Source of the DNA: Occultella gossypii
GTDB lineage: Bacteria > Actinomycetota > Actinomycetes > Actinomycetales > Beutenbergiaceae
DNA length: 64,000 bases
Reading direction: 5' to 3'
NCBI RefSeq assembly: GCF_019947135.1
Contig: NZ_JAGSHT010000010.1
Location: 186,001-250,000 of the forward strand
Shown here: positions 50,106-57,140 of the stretch, piece after piece
How positions within the stretch are numbered: the first letter of the stretch is position 1
Layout: the number at the start of each line of letters is the position of its first letter
Notes under the pieces: generated by a model
The model's database searches: none
What the model was told of the DNA's origin: nothing
The model's input: the letters and a program-made list of their open reading frames with translations, nothing else
Translations under genes and position numbers: made by a program

Positions 50106-50789
50106 TCAGTGCTCCCCGTTCTCGAACCGGAAGCCCATGCCCCGCACGGTGGAGATGTACCGGGGCGCGTTGGCGTCGTCGCCGAGCTTGCGGCGCAGCC
50201 AGGACACGTGCATGTCCAGCGTCTTCGTGGAACCGTTCGGGTCCGAGGCCCAGACCTCGCGCATCAGCGAGTCCCGGGACACCACGGCGCCGGCTTCCCG
50301 CACAAGTACCCGGAGCAGTTCGAACTCCTTGGCGGTCAGCTGGAGCTCCCGCTCGCCCTGGAAGGCCCGGTGCGCGGCGATGTCGACGCGGACGTCCTGG
50401 GAGGCGATCTCGTCCTCCTCGCCACCCTCGCTCCCGGCCCGACGCAGCAGCGCCCGCACCCGTGCGAGCAGCTCGGCCAGCCGGAACGGCTTGGTCACGT
50501 AGTCGTCGGCGCCGGCGTCCAGGCCCACCACCAGGTCGACCTCGTCCGCGCGCGCGGTGAGCACCAGGATCGGCGTGGTCAGCCCCTGGTTGCGGACCCA
50601 CCGGGCCACGTCGAGGCCGTCCATGTCGGGTAGGCCGAGGTCGAGGACGAACAGGTCGGCCTGAGCCGCTTCGTCGATCGCTCCGCGTCCGGTGCCGTGC
50701 ACGGAGACGGTGTAGCCCTCGCGAGTCAGAGCCCTCGCCAACGGCTCGGCAATGGCCGGGTCATCTTCTGCTAATAGAACTCGGGTCAC
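50106..50789 (-). CDS. OmpR/PhoB-family response regulator
   Basis: This is a 227-residue DNA-binding regulator. The receiver domain (1-120) has the acidic pair LLAEDD, phospho-acceptor Asp50 in FVLDLGLPDMDG, ILVLTARA and VTKPFRLAEL. The winged-helix domain follows, with LTAKEFELLRVLV, WASDPNGSTKTLDMHVSWLR and ISTVRGMGFRF. It is paired with the kinase directly downstream, one base apart. GTG 50789 follows TAGCAT after six bases, with no ribosome site, so the pair's message is probably leaderless. Targets are not visible in the window. Confidence 0.94.
   Translation of the reverse strand: MTRVLLAEDDPAIAEPLARALTREGYTVSVHGTGRGAIDEAAQADLFVLDLGLPDMDGLDVARWVRNQGLTTPILVLTARADEVDLVVGLDAGADDYVTKPFRLAELLARVRALLRRAGSEGGEEDEIASQDVRVDIAAHRAFQGERELQLTAKEFELLRVLVREAGAVVSRDSLMREVWASDPNGSTKTLDMHVSWLRRKLGDDANAPRYISTVRGMGFRFENGEH
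50112..50117 (-). promoter_or_regulatory. Ribosome binding site for the CTG start of the histidine kinase
   Basis: GGGGAG on the minus strand overlaps the last codons of the response regulator and lies seven bases before CTG 50104. No site precedes GTG 50056. Confidence 0.45.
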
Positions 50790-50795
50790 TCGCCC

Positions 50796-50801
50796 ATGCT
50801 A
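50796..50801 (-). promoter_or_regulatory. -10 box of the two-component operon, leaderless
   Basis: TAGCAT on the minus strand ends six bases before GTG 50789; no ribosome site is present. Confidence 0.45.
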
Positions 50802-50823
50802 ATGCCACGAACTGGCGAAGCGC

Positions 50824-51861
50824 TCATTGTGCCCAGTCGGATGTGGCGTGCCGCGCCAGCCGGACCGGCCTCACCTCACCCAGTCCGTGCACGTCCACGG
50901 GCTTCAACTCCTCGAACGAGAACATCGACGCGGAGTCCATGCCCTCCAGCAGTGCGGCGCTGACGTCGTCCATCAGGATCGAGGCCGGCCCGGCGAGGTC
51001 GCTGAGCCTGGAGGCGAGGTTCACGACGGGGCCGAACACATCGCCGGACCGGGACAGGACCCGGCCCCACACCACCGAGCCCCGGATCGGCAGGCCCCGC
51101 GCGTCCATCACGTCGAGCAGGCCGGTCGCGACCATCGCGCCGGTCTCGAGGTCGTCGGCGACGAACAGCACGGCGTCCCCGATCGTCTTGACGACCCGGG
51201 CGCCGTGGGCTGCGATGACGTCCCGGGCCCCGGACTCGAAGACCTGCATCAGTGACGAGAGCTCGGTGGGCGCCAACCGGGCCGCGCGGGAGGTGTAGGA
51301 GATGATGTCGATGAACCCGATCGCACGCTCCAGGGGGAGCCGGTCGGTGGTTGCGGTGTCCTTGCTGAGGGCGACGTCCTTGTCCATCCGGGCCAGCAGG
51401 GCAGCCAGCTGACGGCGCCACACGTAGCCCAGTTGGTCGCGCAGCACGGGGCCGATCACCGCGAGCCGGTCGAGCACCACGAGACGGGCGCTGGTGTCGT
51501 CGAGGCGGTACCGGTGCCGGGCGTCGGCGACGAGCGACTCGACCTGCCACAGCACCAGCCGGTCCATCGAGTGGCCCTGCGCACGGACCAGGTCCTGCGC
51601 GGTCTCCAGGTTCACGGCGTCGGTGAGGACCAGGTCCACGATCGCCTTGAGCCCGTCGACGTCCACCTGGGTGAAGTGCTTGACGCCCTCGGGCACGTCG
51701 GCGAAACCGAGGGAACGCCAGTAGACCCGCAGCACCTGGGTGGGGATCCCGACGGCGGCCGCCATCTCCGCGACGTCGAGCGTCGGCGGACCGCCCAGCA
51801 GCCGTTCCTCCTGGTCGCGGATCGTCGATCGCTCCGGGCGCGGCTCGGTGGACTCAGTCAC
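50824..51861 (-). CDS. Class III adenylate/guanylate cyclase with MerR-like N-terminus
   Basis: This 345-residue cytoplasmic protein ends in a cyclase homology domain (~175-335). The metal-binding Asp185 (GFIDIISYT) and Asp229 (VKTIGDAVLF), purine-specifying Lys225, and the transition-state pair Asn281/Arg285 (GPVVNLASRL) are all present, so it should be active, forming two sites per homodimer. Residues 28-80 look like a MerR-type helix-turn-helix (DVAEMAAAVGIPTQVLRVYW), followed by a helical linker. Such pH- or ligand-sensing regulatory N-termini are common in actinobacterial cyclases. GTG 51861 follows TAGCCT after six bases, so it is probably leaderless. Product (cAMP more likely) and signal are unknown. 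Confidence 0.9.
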   Translation of the reverse strand: MTESTEPRPERSTIRDQEERLLGGPPTLDVAEMAAAVGIPTQVLRVYWRSLGFADVPEGVKHFTQVDVDGLKAIVDLVLTDAVNLETAQDLVRAQGHSMDRLVLWQVESLVADARHRYRLDDTSARLVVLDRLAVIGPVLRDQLGYVWRRQLAALLARMDKDVALSKDTATTDRLPLERAIGFIDIISYTSRAARLAPTELSSLMQVFESGARDVIAAHGARVVKTIGDAVLFVADDLETGAMVATGLLDVMDARGLPIRGSVVWGRVLSRSGDVFGPVVNLASRLSDLAGPASILMDDVSAALLEGMDSASMFSFEELKPVDVHGLGEVRPVRLARHATSDWAQ

Positions 51862-51867
51862 GACCCG

Positions 51868-51873
51868 AGGCTA
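51868..51873 (-). promoter_or_regulatory. -10 box of the cyclase gene, leaderless
   Basis: TAGCCT on the minus strand ends six bases before GTG 51861; no ribosome site is present. Confidence 0.4.
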
Positions 51874-51878
51874 TCGCC

Positions 51879-52715
51879 TCACCCCAGGCGAACATGCGCG
51901 ACGTCCCCGGCGTGCACGTGCCGTGCCCCGTCCCCGGTACGCACCACCAGCGCGCCGTCGTCCGCGAGGCCGGTCGCCTCCCCGTGCACGGCCGGCCCGG
52001 TGGGCAGGTCCACGCGCACCTGGGTGCCGAGGGTCACCACGTGGGGCCCGACGGCGGAGCGTGGGTCCGTGGTGATCGCCGGGTCGGCGAGCACGTGCGC
52101 GAGCGACGCGACGATCCGCTCGGCGAGGGTCTGCGCGTCGGTCTCGATGCCGACCTCGGCGAGGGTCCCGGCCCACGGCACCGGCAGGGACGCACCGGCG
52201 AGGTTCACACCGATGCCGAGTACCACCCCGGTGCCGTCCGGGAGCACCTCGGCGAGCAGCCCGCCGACCTTGCGGAGCCGGTGCCAGTCGGGCAGGTCCT
52301 GCGCGCCATCCGTGTGGACCAGGTCGTTCGGCCACTTCAGGGCAAGTCGGCTACCCAGCGCAGCGTCAGTGACCGTCCCTCCGACCGCTGCTACCGCCTG
52401 CTCCTTTCCCGCCTCGTCAGGCTCGCCGGCCACCGGCTGCCCCGCTGCCGCGCGCAGCACGGCGACCCCGGCGAGCAGCGGCAGCCACGACCACTGCTCG
52501 CGGGGCCGGTCCGGGCGCAGCACCACCGAGAACGTGAGCGCCGTATGGGCATCGGTGTCCCAGGACCGGCCGGTGCGGCCACGGCCGCCCCGCTGGTGCC
52601 GGGCCAGGATCCCGGACAGGTGCGGCCAGGCTTCGGGCTCGGCCGTCGCGGCCTGGAGCAGGTCGGCGTTCGTGGAGCCGGTCGACTCGACGATCCTCAG
52701 GTACGGCTGGTTCAT
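51879..52715 (-). CDS. birA: Biotin--[acetyl-CoA carboxylase] ligase
   Basis: This 278-residue monofunctional (class I) biotin protein ligase activates biotin to biotinyl-AMP and attaches it to the carboxylase carrier lysine. STGSTNADLL, GRGRTGRSW (44-52, adenylate-binding loop), LALKWPNDLV (~124-133, with the catalytic Lys) and VVLGIGVNL are intact. The C-terminal SH3-like domain is present, and there is no N-terminal DNA-binding domain. A ~25-residue insertion (around AGEPDEAGKEQ) precedes KWPNDL. ATG 52715 is preferred over an in-frame start at 52760. Its substrate subunit partner accD/pccB lies 10 kb away at the right edge; the genes between look inserted. Confidence 0.93.
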   Translation of the reverse strand: MNQPYLRIVESTGSTNADLLQAATAEPEAWPHLSGILARHQRGGRGRTGRSWDTDAHTALTFSVVLRPDRPREQWSWLPLLAGVAVLRAAAGQPVAGEPDEAGKEQAVAAVGGTVTDAALGSRLALKWPNDLVHTDGAQDLPDWHRLRKVGGLLAEVLPDGTGVVLGIGVNLAGASLPVPWAGTLAEVGIETDAQTLAERIVASLAHVLADPAITTDPRSAVGPHVVTLGTQVRVDLPTGPAVHGEATGLADDGALVVRTGDGARHVHAGDVAHVRLG

Positions 52716-52762
52716 CCGCCCAGCCTGCCATCGGAGGTGGCCGGTCGCCGATCCACCCACAC

Positions 52763-52803
52763 CGTTGCGTCACTGACCCGGCAGACGGATCAGTGACGCA
52801 ACG
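52763..52803. repeat. Perfect 14-base inverted repeat
   Basis: CGTTGCGTCACTGA (52763-52776) and TCAGTGACGCAACG (52790-52803) are perfect complements around a 13-base loop. It lies between birA (start 52715) and the XRE gene (start 52913), upstream of both. It could be a hairpin-type repeat element, a terminator for antisense transcription or an operator; there is no T-run. Confidence 0.75.
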
Positions 52804-52912
52804 CTGCGGACGCAGTTGTCGTTCGGCCGGTCACGCCGAGATGTCGGTAGTCGGTGGCAGGGTCTCTGCCAGCGCAGGATCGATCGTGAATCGAGCGAGC
52901 TGGGAGGCGACG

Positions 52913-53692
52913 ATGGAGTCGGTGCAGGAACGGGCCGCGTGGGTGGCCGAGGGTGTCGAGGTCTGGAAGGCGCGGGCACGCCTGGCTGCGCTCGATTGGG
53001 CGGCGGTCGGGCCGGTTCGGTTCGGCGACGTTGACGTTGAGGAGCGGTCCGCGGAGTCCGACGGCGCGGCGGGGCGGCCGGAGTTCGACGTGGCCGGACA
53101 CGTGCTGCGGGCTCGGCGGCGAGGGGACCTGAGCCAGCGTGAGCTCGCCATACTGCTCGGGGTCTCGCAGTCCACGGTGAACCGCTACGAGCAGCCCGGC
53201 GCCGACCTCGCGGTGGGACGGTTCGCGCAGGTGCTCGCCGAGGCAGGGCTTCGGCTGGCGGTCCTCGACGAGACGGGAACCGAGATCGAGCCGGTGTCGG
53301 CCCGGGAGGTCAGGGACAATGGCGGACGTCGGTTTCCCGCCCACCTGGATGTGTTCCCGCCGGACCAGGTGCCGTCGCACCGGATATCTCGTCCGAGGTA
53401 CGACCGGATGCCGACAAAGGCCTGGTGCCACCACCGATCGACGCGAGACTGCTATCGCGCTGTCCGCGCCGACGAGATCGACCACCCCACCGTGGACGAG
53501 CTCGCCCGGCGCCGCTGGGTGCTCACCTGTCGCCGCCTTGAGGCACGCGTGATCCGAACGGCGGAACGCAGGCTGCGCGTCGCGGCCGCTAGCGTGTGGA
53601 CGTCCGGAACCTCGGCCGCGATCCTGCGACATCGGGAGCACCTGGCACGGGCCTCGGCGAGTTCGCAGCGGGCGCACCCGGATGTGCGGTGA
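52913..53692 (+). CDS. XRE-family helix-turn-helix protein
   Basis: This is a 259-residue DNA-binding protein. A helical N-terminus (WVAEGVEVWKARARLAALDW) precedes a Cro/CI-type domain at ~62-115 (HVLRARRRGDLSQRELAILL, VSQSTVNRYEQPGADLAVGR). The C-terminal half is Arg-rich, with RRFPAHLDVFPPDQVPSHRI, DEIDHPTVDELARRR and several Cys/His, and matches nothing I recognise. The frame is open from 52793, but ATG 52913 has GGGAGG seven bases upstream and avoids coding through the inverted repeat. There is no toxin partner next to it, so an orphan regulator is more likely than an antitoxin. Confidence 0.8.
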   Translation: MESVQERAAWVAEGVEVWKARARLAALDWAAVGPVRFGDVDVEERSAESDGAAGRPEFDVAGHVLRARRRGDLSQRELAILLGVSQSTVNRYEQPGADLAVGRFAQVLAEAGLRLAVLDETGTEIEPVSAREVRDNGGRRFPAHLDVFPPDQVPSHRISRPRYDRMPTKAWCHHRSTRDCYRAVRADEIDHPTVDELARRRWVLTCRRLEARVIRTAERRLRVAAASVWTSGTSAAILRHREHLARASASSQRAHPDVR

Positions 53693-53756
53693 GCGACCGG
53701 ACAGGCGGCGGTGAGCGGACCCACCCGCCTGGCTCGCGAGGGCGGTCCGATGGTGC

Positions 53757-53762
53757 TAGACC
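53757..53762 (+). promoter_or_regulatory. Weak -10-like box before the secreted protein at 53769
   Basis: TAGACC ends six bases before ATG 53769; the last base departs from the consensus T. No ribosome site is present. Confidence 0.3.
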
Positions 53763-53768
53763 CAATCC

Positions 53769-54284
53769 ATGGCTGCCCGTTCGACGCTCGAGGACGTGCA
53801 CCCGTTGGACGCGGGTCCCAGATCGGTGCTGATGCGCCGGATCGGCACCGCGGCCCTGGCGCTGGTCCTGCTCGCGGCGCTGGGCGGTTTCCTCGGCGAC
53901 CGCGAGTCGACCGCCTCCGCGCAGGCCGAGGGCTACACCCTCACGGTGACCACGGCCGCCGCCGCGCGACCGGGTCAGGACGTGCCGTGGCGGGTCCAGG
54001 TGAGCAGTCCCGAGGGCTTCGGCCCGGAACTCACCATCGCCGTGACCGCCGCCTACCTCGAGATCTACGAGACCCAGGGGTTCCACCCCGAACCCAGCGC
54101 GACCACGCGCGACGGCGAGTGGCTCTACCTGACCTTCGATACGCCGTCGGGCACCACGTTCGTGCTCGACTACGACGCCTACATCCAGCCGAACGCGAAC
54201 GTCGGCCGCAGCGGCGTGGTGGCGCTCGTCACCGGCGACGCCCGGGTCGCCGAGGTGCCGATCCGCACCGTCCTGTTTCCCTGA
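53769..54284 (+). CDS. Secreted beta-sandwich protein of unknown function
   Basis: This 171-residue protein has an N-terminal hydrophobic segment (IGTAALALVLLAALGGFLG) after ~25 polar residues, then a beta-rich outer domain (YTLTVTTAAAARPGQDVPWR, FGPELTIAVTAAYLEIYETQ, WLYLTFDTPSGTTFVLDYDA). This is the pattern of an Ig-like domain anchored in or released from the membrane. It lies 39 bases before a DUF421 membrane protein on the same strand. That gene pairing recurs in actinobacteria as far as I recall, but I cannot assign a function. Confidence 0.75.
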   Translation: MAARSTLEDVHPLDAGPRSVLMRRIGTAALALVLLAALGGFLGDRESTASAQAEGYTLTVTTAAAARPGQDVPWRVQVSSPEGFGPELTIAVTAAYLEIYETQGFHPEPSATTRDGEWLYLTFDTPSGTTFVLDYDAYIQPNANVGRSGVVALVTGDARVAEVPIRTVLFP

Positions 54285-54323
54285 GCCTCGTCCCGCTCAG
54301 CCACCGGTAAGGAGCCGCCCGAG

Positions 54324-54803
54324 ATGGACATCGTGATCCGCGCCGCCGTCATCTTCCTGTTCCTGTGGTTCATCACCCGGGTGGTGGGTCGCTCGACACT
54401 GGGTGAGCTGAGCTCGTTCCAGCTCATCGTGTTCATCACCATGGGTGACCTGGTGCAGCAGGCCGTGACCCAGCAGGACTACTCGGTGACCGCCGCGGTG
54501 CTCGCCGTCGGCACCTTCGCGATCCTGACGATCGCGATCTCCTGGGTGAACGCACGGTGGCGCCCCGCCGCGCGGGTCACCCACGGGCTGCCCGTGGTGG
54601 TGTTCGCCGACGGCGAGCCGGCGCTGCCGGTGATGCGGCGGGAACGGCTCAGCCTCGACGACTTCATGGCCGCCGCGCGCGGCCAGGGGATCACGTCGTT
54701 CGCGCAGATCCGGCTGGCCGTGCTCGAGACGAACGGCCAGCTCTCGTTCATCACGGCCGAAGGACCGGAGGCCGGCGCCCCCGAAGAGCCGCAGCCAGGC
54801 TGA
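54324..54803 (+). CDS. DUF421 (YetF-like) membrane protein
   Basis: This is a 159-residue protein with three membrane helices (AAVIFLFLWFITRVVG, LSSFQLIVFITMGDLVQQAV, VLAVGTFAILTIAISWV). A cytoplasmic domain follows, with VVFADGEPALPVMRRERLSL, DDFMAAARGQGI and QIRLAVLETNGQLSFI, the standard DUF421/YetF layout. It is shorter than Bacillus YetF (about 230) because only one copy of the soluble domain motif is present. TAAGGAG lies before ATG 54324. The function of the family is unknown; the upstream secreted protein is probably its partner. Confidence 0.87.
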   Translation: MDIVIRAAVIFLFLWFITRVVGRSTLGELSSFQLIVFITMGDLVQQAVTQQDYSVTAAVLAVGTFAILTIAISWVNARWRPAARVTHGLPVVVFADGEPALPVMRRERLSLDDFMAAARGQGITSFAQIRLAVLETNGQLSFITAEGPEAGAPEEPQPG

Positions 54804-54863
54804 GCACGCCCATGCGCACCCTGCGCCCGCACTGGATCGGGTGCGGCCTCGAGGCCGACGCGG

Positions 54864-55544
54864 TCACCCCTTCGGCGCCACGGGTTCGTGGCCCAGTCGC
54901 AGGCGTTCGACGGCGTCGTCCAGGTGTTCCGTCAGCAGCGCCAGCAGTTCCTTGCGCGGAGCCGAGCGCACGGCCTCACGCAACGCGACGTGCTCGCGCA
55001 CCTGCTCGCTCAGGTCCGGGTAGGTGGTCTGCAGGGCACCCAGGCACATCCGGGTCTCGACCAGCAGCGTGCGCAGGGCGCGCATCAGCCGGGGGCTCCC
55101 GGCGCTGCGCACCAGGGTCTCGTGAAAGGCCTGATCCGCATCGGAGACGGCAGCGGCGTCAGTGCGCTCGGCGCCCGCGCGCATCGCCACGAGCGGAGCC
55201 TCCAGGGCGGTGTAGGCCTCGTCCCGTCGGCCGTCGAGGATCAGCTCCGCGGCGCCACGCTCGATGATGGATCGGCTGCGATAGACGTCGATCATGTCCT
55301 CGAGGGACAGCTCCGGTACGAACGTGCCGCGATTGCGGATGCTGTACAGGATCCCTTCGGAGACGAGCCGCTGCATGGCCTCACGCAACGGTCCGCGCGA
55401 TACCGCGAAGTGCCTGACCAGCTCCGCCTCGCCGAGCTGCTGGCCCGGCGCGAGGGCGCCGGAGGTGATGGCCGCGCGCAACTGCTCGGCGATCAGCTCC
55501 GCGGTCGAGCGGCTGTTCACCGGCTCCATCTGATCGAACGCCAT
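54864..55544 (-). CDS. GntR-family regulator with FCD ligand domain
   Basis: This is a 226-residue repressor-type protein. The winged helix (~10-75) has IAEQLRAAITSGALAPGQQL, EAELVRHFAVSRGPLREAMQ and LVSEGILYSIRNRGTFV. The all-helical FCD domain follows, with VYRSRSIIERGAAELI and the metal-ligand His residues in DADQAFHETLV and ...EHLDDAVERL. ATG 55544 has AGGAGAGG upstream and is preferred to 55598. It is the last gene of the minus-strand operon 57057-54864. The ATTGT-NN-ACAAT dyads at 57102 and 61307 are of the TTGTN-NACAA type bound by many FCD regulators, so it probably controls the whole 55-63 kb cassette (inference). Confidence 0.9.
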   Translation of the reverse strand: MAFDQMEPVNSRSTAELIAEQLRAAITSGALAPGQQLGEAELVRHFAVSRGPLREAMQRLVSEGILYSIRNRGTFVPELSLEDMIDVYRSRSIIERGAAELILDGRRDEAYTALEAPLVAMRAGAERTDAAAVSDADQAFHETLVRSAGSPRLMRALRTLLVETRMCLGALQTTYPDLSEQVREHVALREAVRSAPRKELLALLTEHLDDAVERLRLGHEPVAPKG

Positions 55545-55594
55545 CGACTCGCCTCTCCTGTGAACATCCGCATTTGTCTGGTGCACGCCCGCCA

Positions 55595-56305
55595 TCAACC
55601 CACCGCACGCCTGAACAACCGACCGAGCCGCGGGTGGGAGCGGGCGAGGCCGGCCAGACGTAGACCCTCCCAGACGCTCACCTGGTTCGCCGTCAGCACC
55701 GGCCGGCCGATCCGCTGTTCGAGGGCCATGACCTCTCGGAGCGTGTGCATGGCCGTGTCCGGGATCAGCATGGCCTCGGCGTCGGGGTGGTCGTTGTCCG
55801 TCGCGAGCTCGAGGACCTGGTCCCCGGTGAGCGTGGCGACCTCCGCTGCCGTGTGGATCCCGGCACTGGACATGGACACGATCTCGATCCCGGCCGCGGC
55901 CAGGAACTGGCCGAACAGGGTCGCGACGTCCGTCGGATAGCTCGCCACCACCGTCACCCGGCGGATCCCCAGCGCCTGAAGGGCGTGCACGAACGCGAAG
56001 CTGGTGCTCGAGGCCGGCACCCCGGCCACGGCGGCCAGCGCGTCGGCCTGTGCGCGGGCGCCGTCGGGTCCGAACACGAAGCTGCCGGAGGTGCAGGCCC
56101 AGATCACCGCGTCGGGCTGCGCCCGTTCGAGCTGCCGCGCTCCCTCGGCGAGCCTCGCCGGGCTGCCCAGGTCCAGCAGCTCGGGGACGGCGTGCAGGTC
56201 GGTGCCGTAGACGTGCGCCACCGGCAGGTGCACGCCGAGCAGGTCCGCCGCGAACGGGTAGTCGTCCTCGGCCGCGTGGTCGGGGTAGATGAAGCCGACG
56301 GTCAT
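55595..56305 (-). CDS. Asp/Glu racemase superfamily enzyme (maleate isomerase/AMDase-like), one active-site Cys missing
   Basis: This 236-residue protein has the two-lobed fold of Asp/Glu racemases, maleate isomerase and arylmalonate decarboxylase. The N-lobe cysteine is present in VIWACTSGSFVFGP (Cys71). At the C-lobe position, where the neighbour at 56302 has VSCTNL, this one reads IPDTAM, with Asp183 instead of Cys. It therefore cannot do two-cysteine chemistry and may be a decarboxylase, a lyase or a non-standard isomerase. The common end RPVLTANQVSVWEGLRLAGL is kept. It overlaps its paralogue by four bases (ATGA). Confidence 0.85.
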   Translation of the reverse strand: MTVGFIYPDHAAEDDYPFAADLLGVHLPVAHVYGTDLHAVPELLDLGSPARLAEGARQLERAQPDAVIWACTSGSFVFGPDGARAQADALAAVAGVPASSTSFAFVHALQALGIRRVTVVASYPTDVATLFGQFLAAAGIEIVSMSSAGIHTAAEVATLTGDQVLELATDNDHPDAEAMLIPDTAMHTLREVMALEQRIGRPVLTANQVSVWEGLRLAGLARSHPRLGRLFRRAVG

Positions 56306-57057
56306 GGACTCTCCTGTCTGAAGACGTCCCGGAGCCAGTTGCCCGGTCCCATCATCGGCAGTCCCATCCGGCCGAGGCAGGCCCAGATCGTCAGTTGGTT
56401 CGCGGTCAGCACGGGCTTGCCGAGGTCGCGTTCCAGGGGCGCGATCAGGTCATAGGTGGGCAGGTTCGTGCAGCTGACGAAGACCGCTTCCGAACGGGGA
56501 TCGTCGGCGGCGATGATCCGCTCGGCGACGGTGCGGTAGTTCACCTTCCAGATGCCGCCGCCGAGCCCGAGGAAGTCGGAGCGAACCACCTCGGTGCCGA
56601 GCTCGCCGAGGAAGTCGTGCAACCGGTCGGTGAGTGGCTCGTCGTACGGGGTGAGGACCGAGACCCGGGTCAGAGCGAGCGCCCGGATCGCTTCCATCAA
56701 CGCTCCCGACGTGGTCAGCGCCTTCGGTGCGCCCGCCTCGAGGATCGCCGCGCAGAGCTCCTGCTCGTAGGCCACCCCGTGGATGAAGCTGCCCGAGGTG
56801 CACAGGAAGGCCACCACCTCCGGCTCGACGTGCAGCACATCCCGGGTGGCACTCATCAGGTGCCGCCGGTCCGAGACCAGCTCGGCCATGGCCAGACTCA
56901 CCGGCACCGGTTCATACGGGGTGCGAGCCAGGTGGAGGCTCACCTCGAGTGGTGTCCAGCGCCACAGCTCCCGCTCCAGGGCAAGGTCGAACGGCGCGAT
57001 GACCCCGATTCCGCGTTGTAGCAGCGGACCCTCGAACTCGAGGCTGCTCAGTTCCAA
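56302..57057 (-). CDS. Asp/Glu racemase superfamily enzyme (maleate isomerase-like), both Cys present
   Basis: This is a 251-residue enzyme with both catalytic cysteines: Cys86 in VVAFLCTSGSFIHG and Cys196 in AVFVSCTNLPTYDL. With its length and the RPVLTANQ-type ending (KPVLTANQLTIWACLGRMGL), it fits maleate cis-trans isomerase or EutA-like proteins better than amino-acid racemases. The start is TTG 57057 with GGTGAGG ten bases upstream; there is no ATG/GTG nearby in frame. It is the first gene of the minus-strand operon with its Cys-deficient paralogue and the GntR regulator, and is divergent from the dehydrogenase at 57141. Confidence 0.86.
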   Translation of the reverse strand: MELSSLEFEGPLLQRGIGVIAPFDLALERELWRWTPLEVSLHLARTPYEPVPVSLAMAELVSDRRHLMSATRDVLHVEPEVVAFLCTSGSFIHGVAYEQELCAAILEAGAPKALTTSGALMEAIRALALTRVSVLTPYDEPLTDRLHDFLGELGTEVVRSDFLGLGGGIWKVNYRTVAERIIAADDPRSEAVFVSCTNLPTYDLIAPLERDLGKPVLTANQLTIWACLGRMGLPMMGPGNWLRDVFRQESP

Positions 57058-57089
57058 TAGCGGGCCTCACCTTCGTTCAGCCGCTTCGG

Positions 57090-57140
57090 TAGTATCGACA
57101 GATTGTTGACAATACTACGAGCCTTCCCTAGGTTGTCAAT
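57090..57140. promoter_or_regulatory. Probable GntR operator in the divergent promoter 57057/57141
   Basis: ATTGT-TG-ACAAT (57102-57113) is flanked by TAGTAT (57090-57095) and ATACTA (57112-57117), giving a larger dyad. A second half-site TTGTCAAT (57133-57140) touches the ATG of the dehydrogenase gene. The core matches the site at 61307 in the other divergent gap of the cassette. Confidence 0.6.

Noticed and set aside
55595-57057. Assignment of the racemase-like pair to ectoine degradation (eutA)
   Set aside because: Related by superfamily only; eutB, eutC, doeA and doeB are not in the window.
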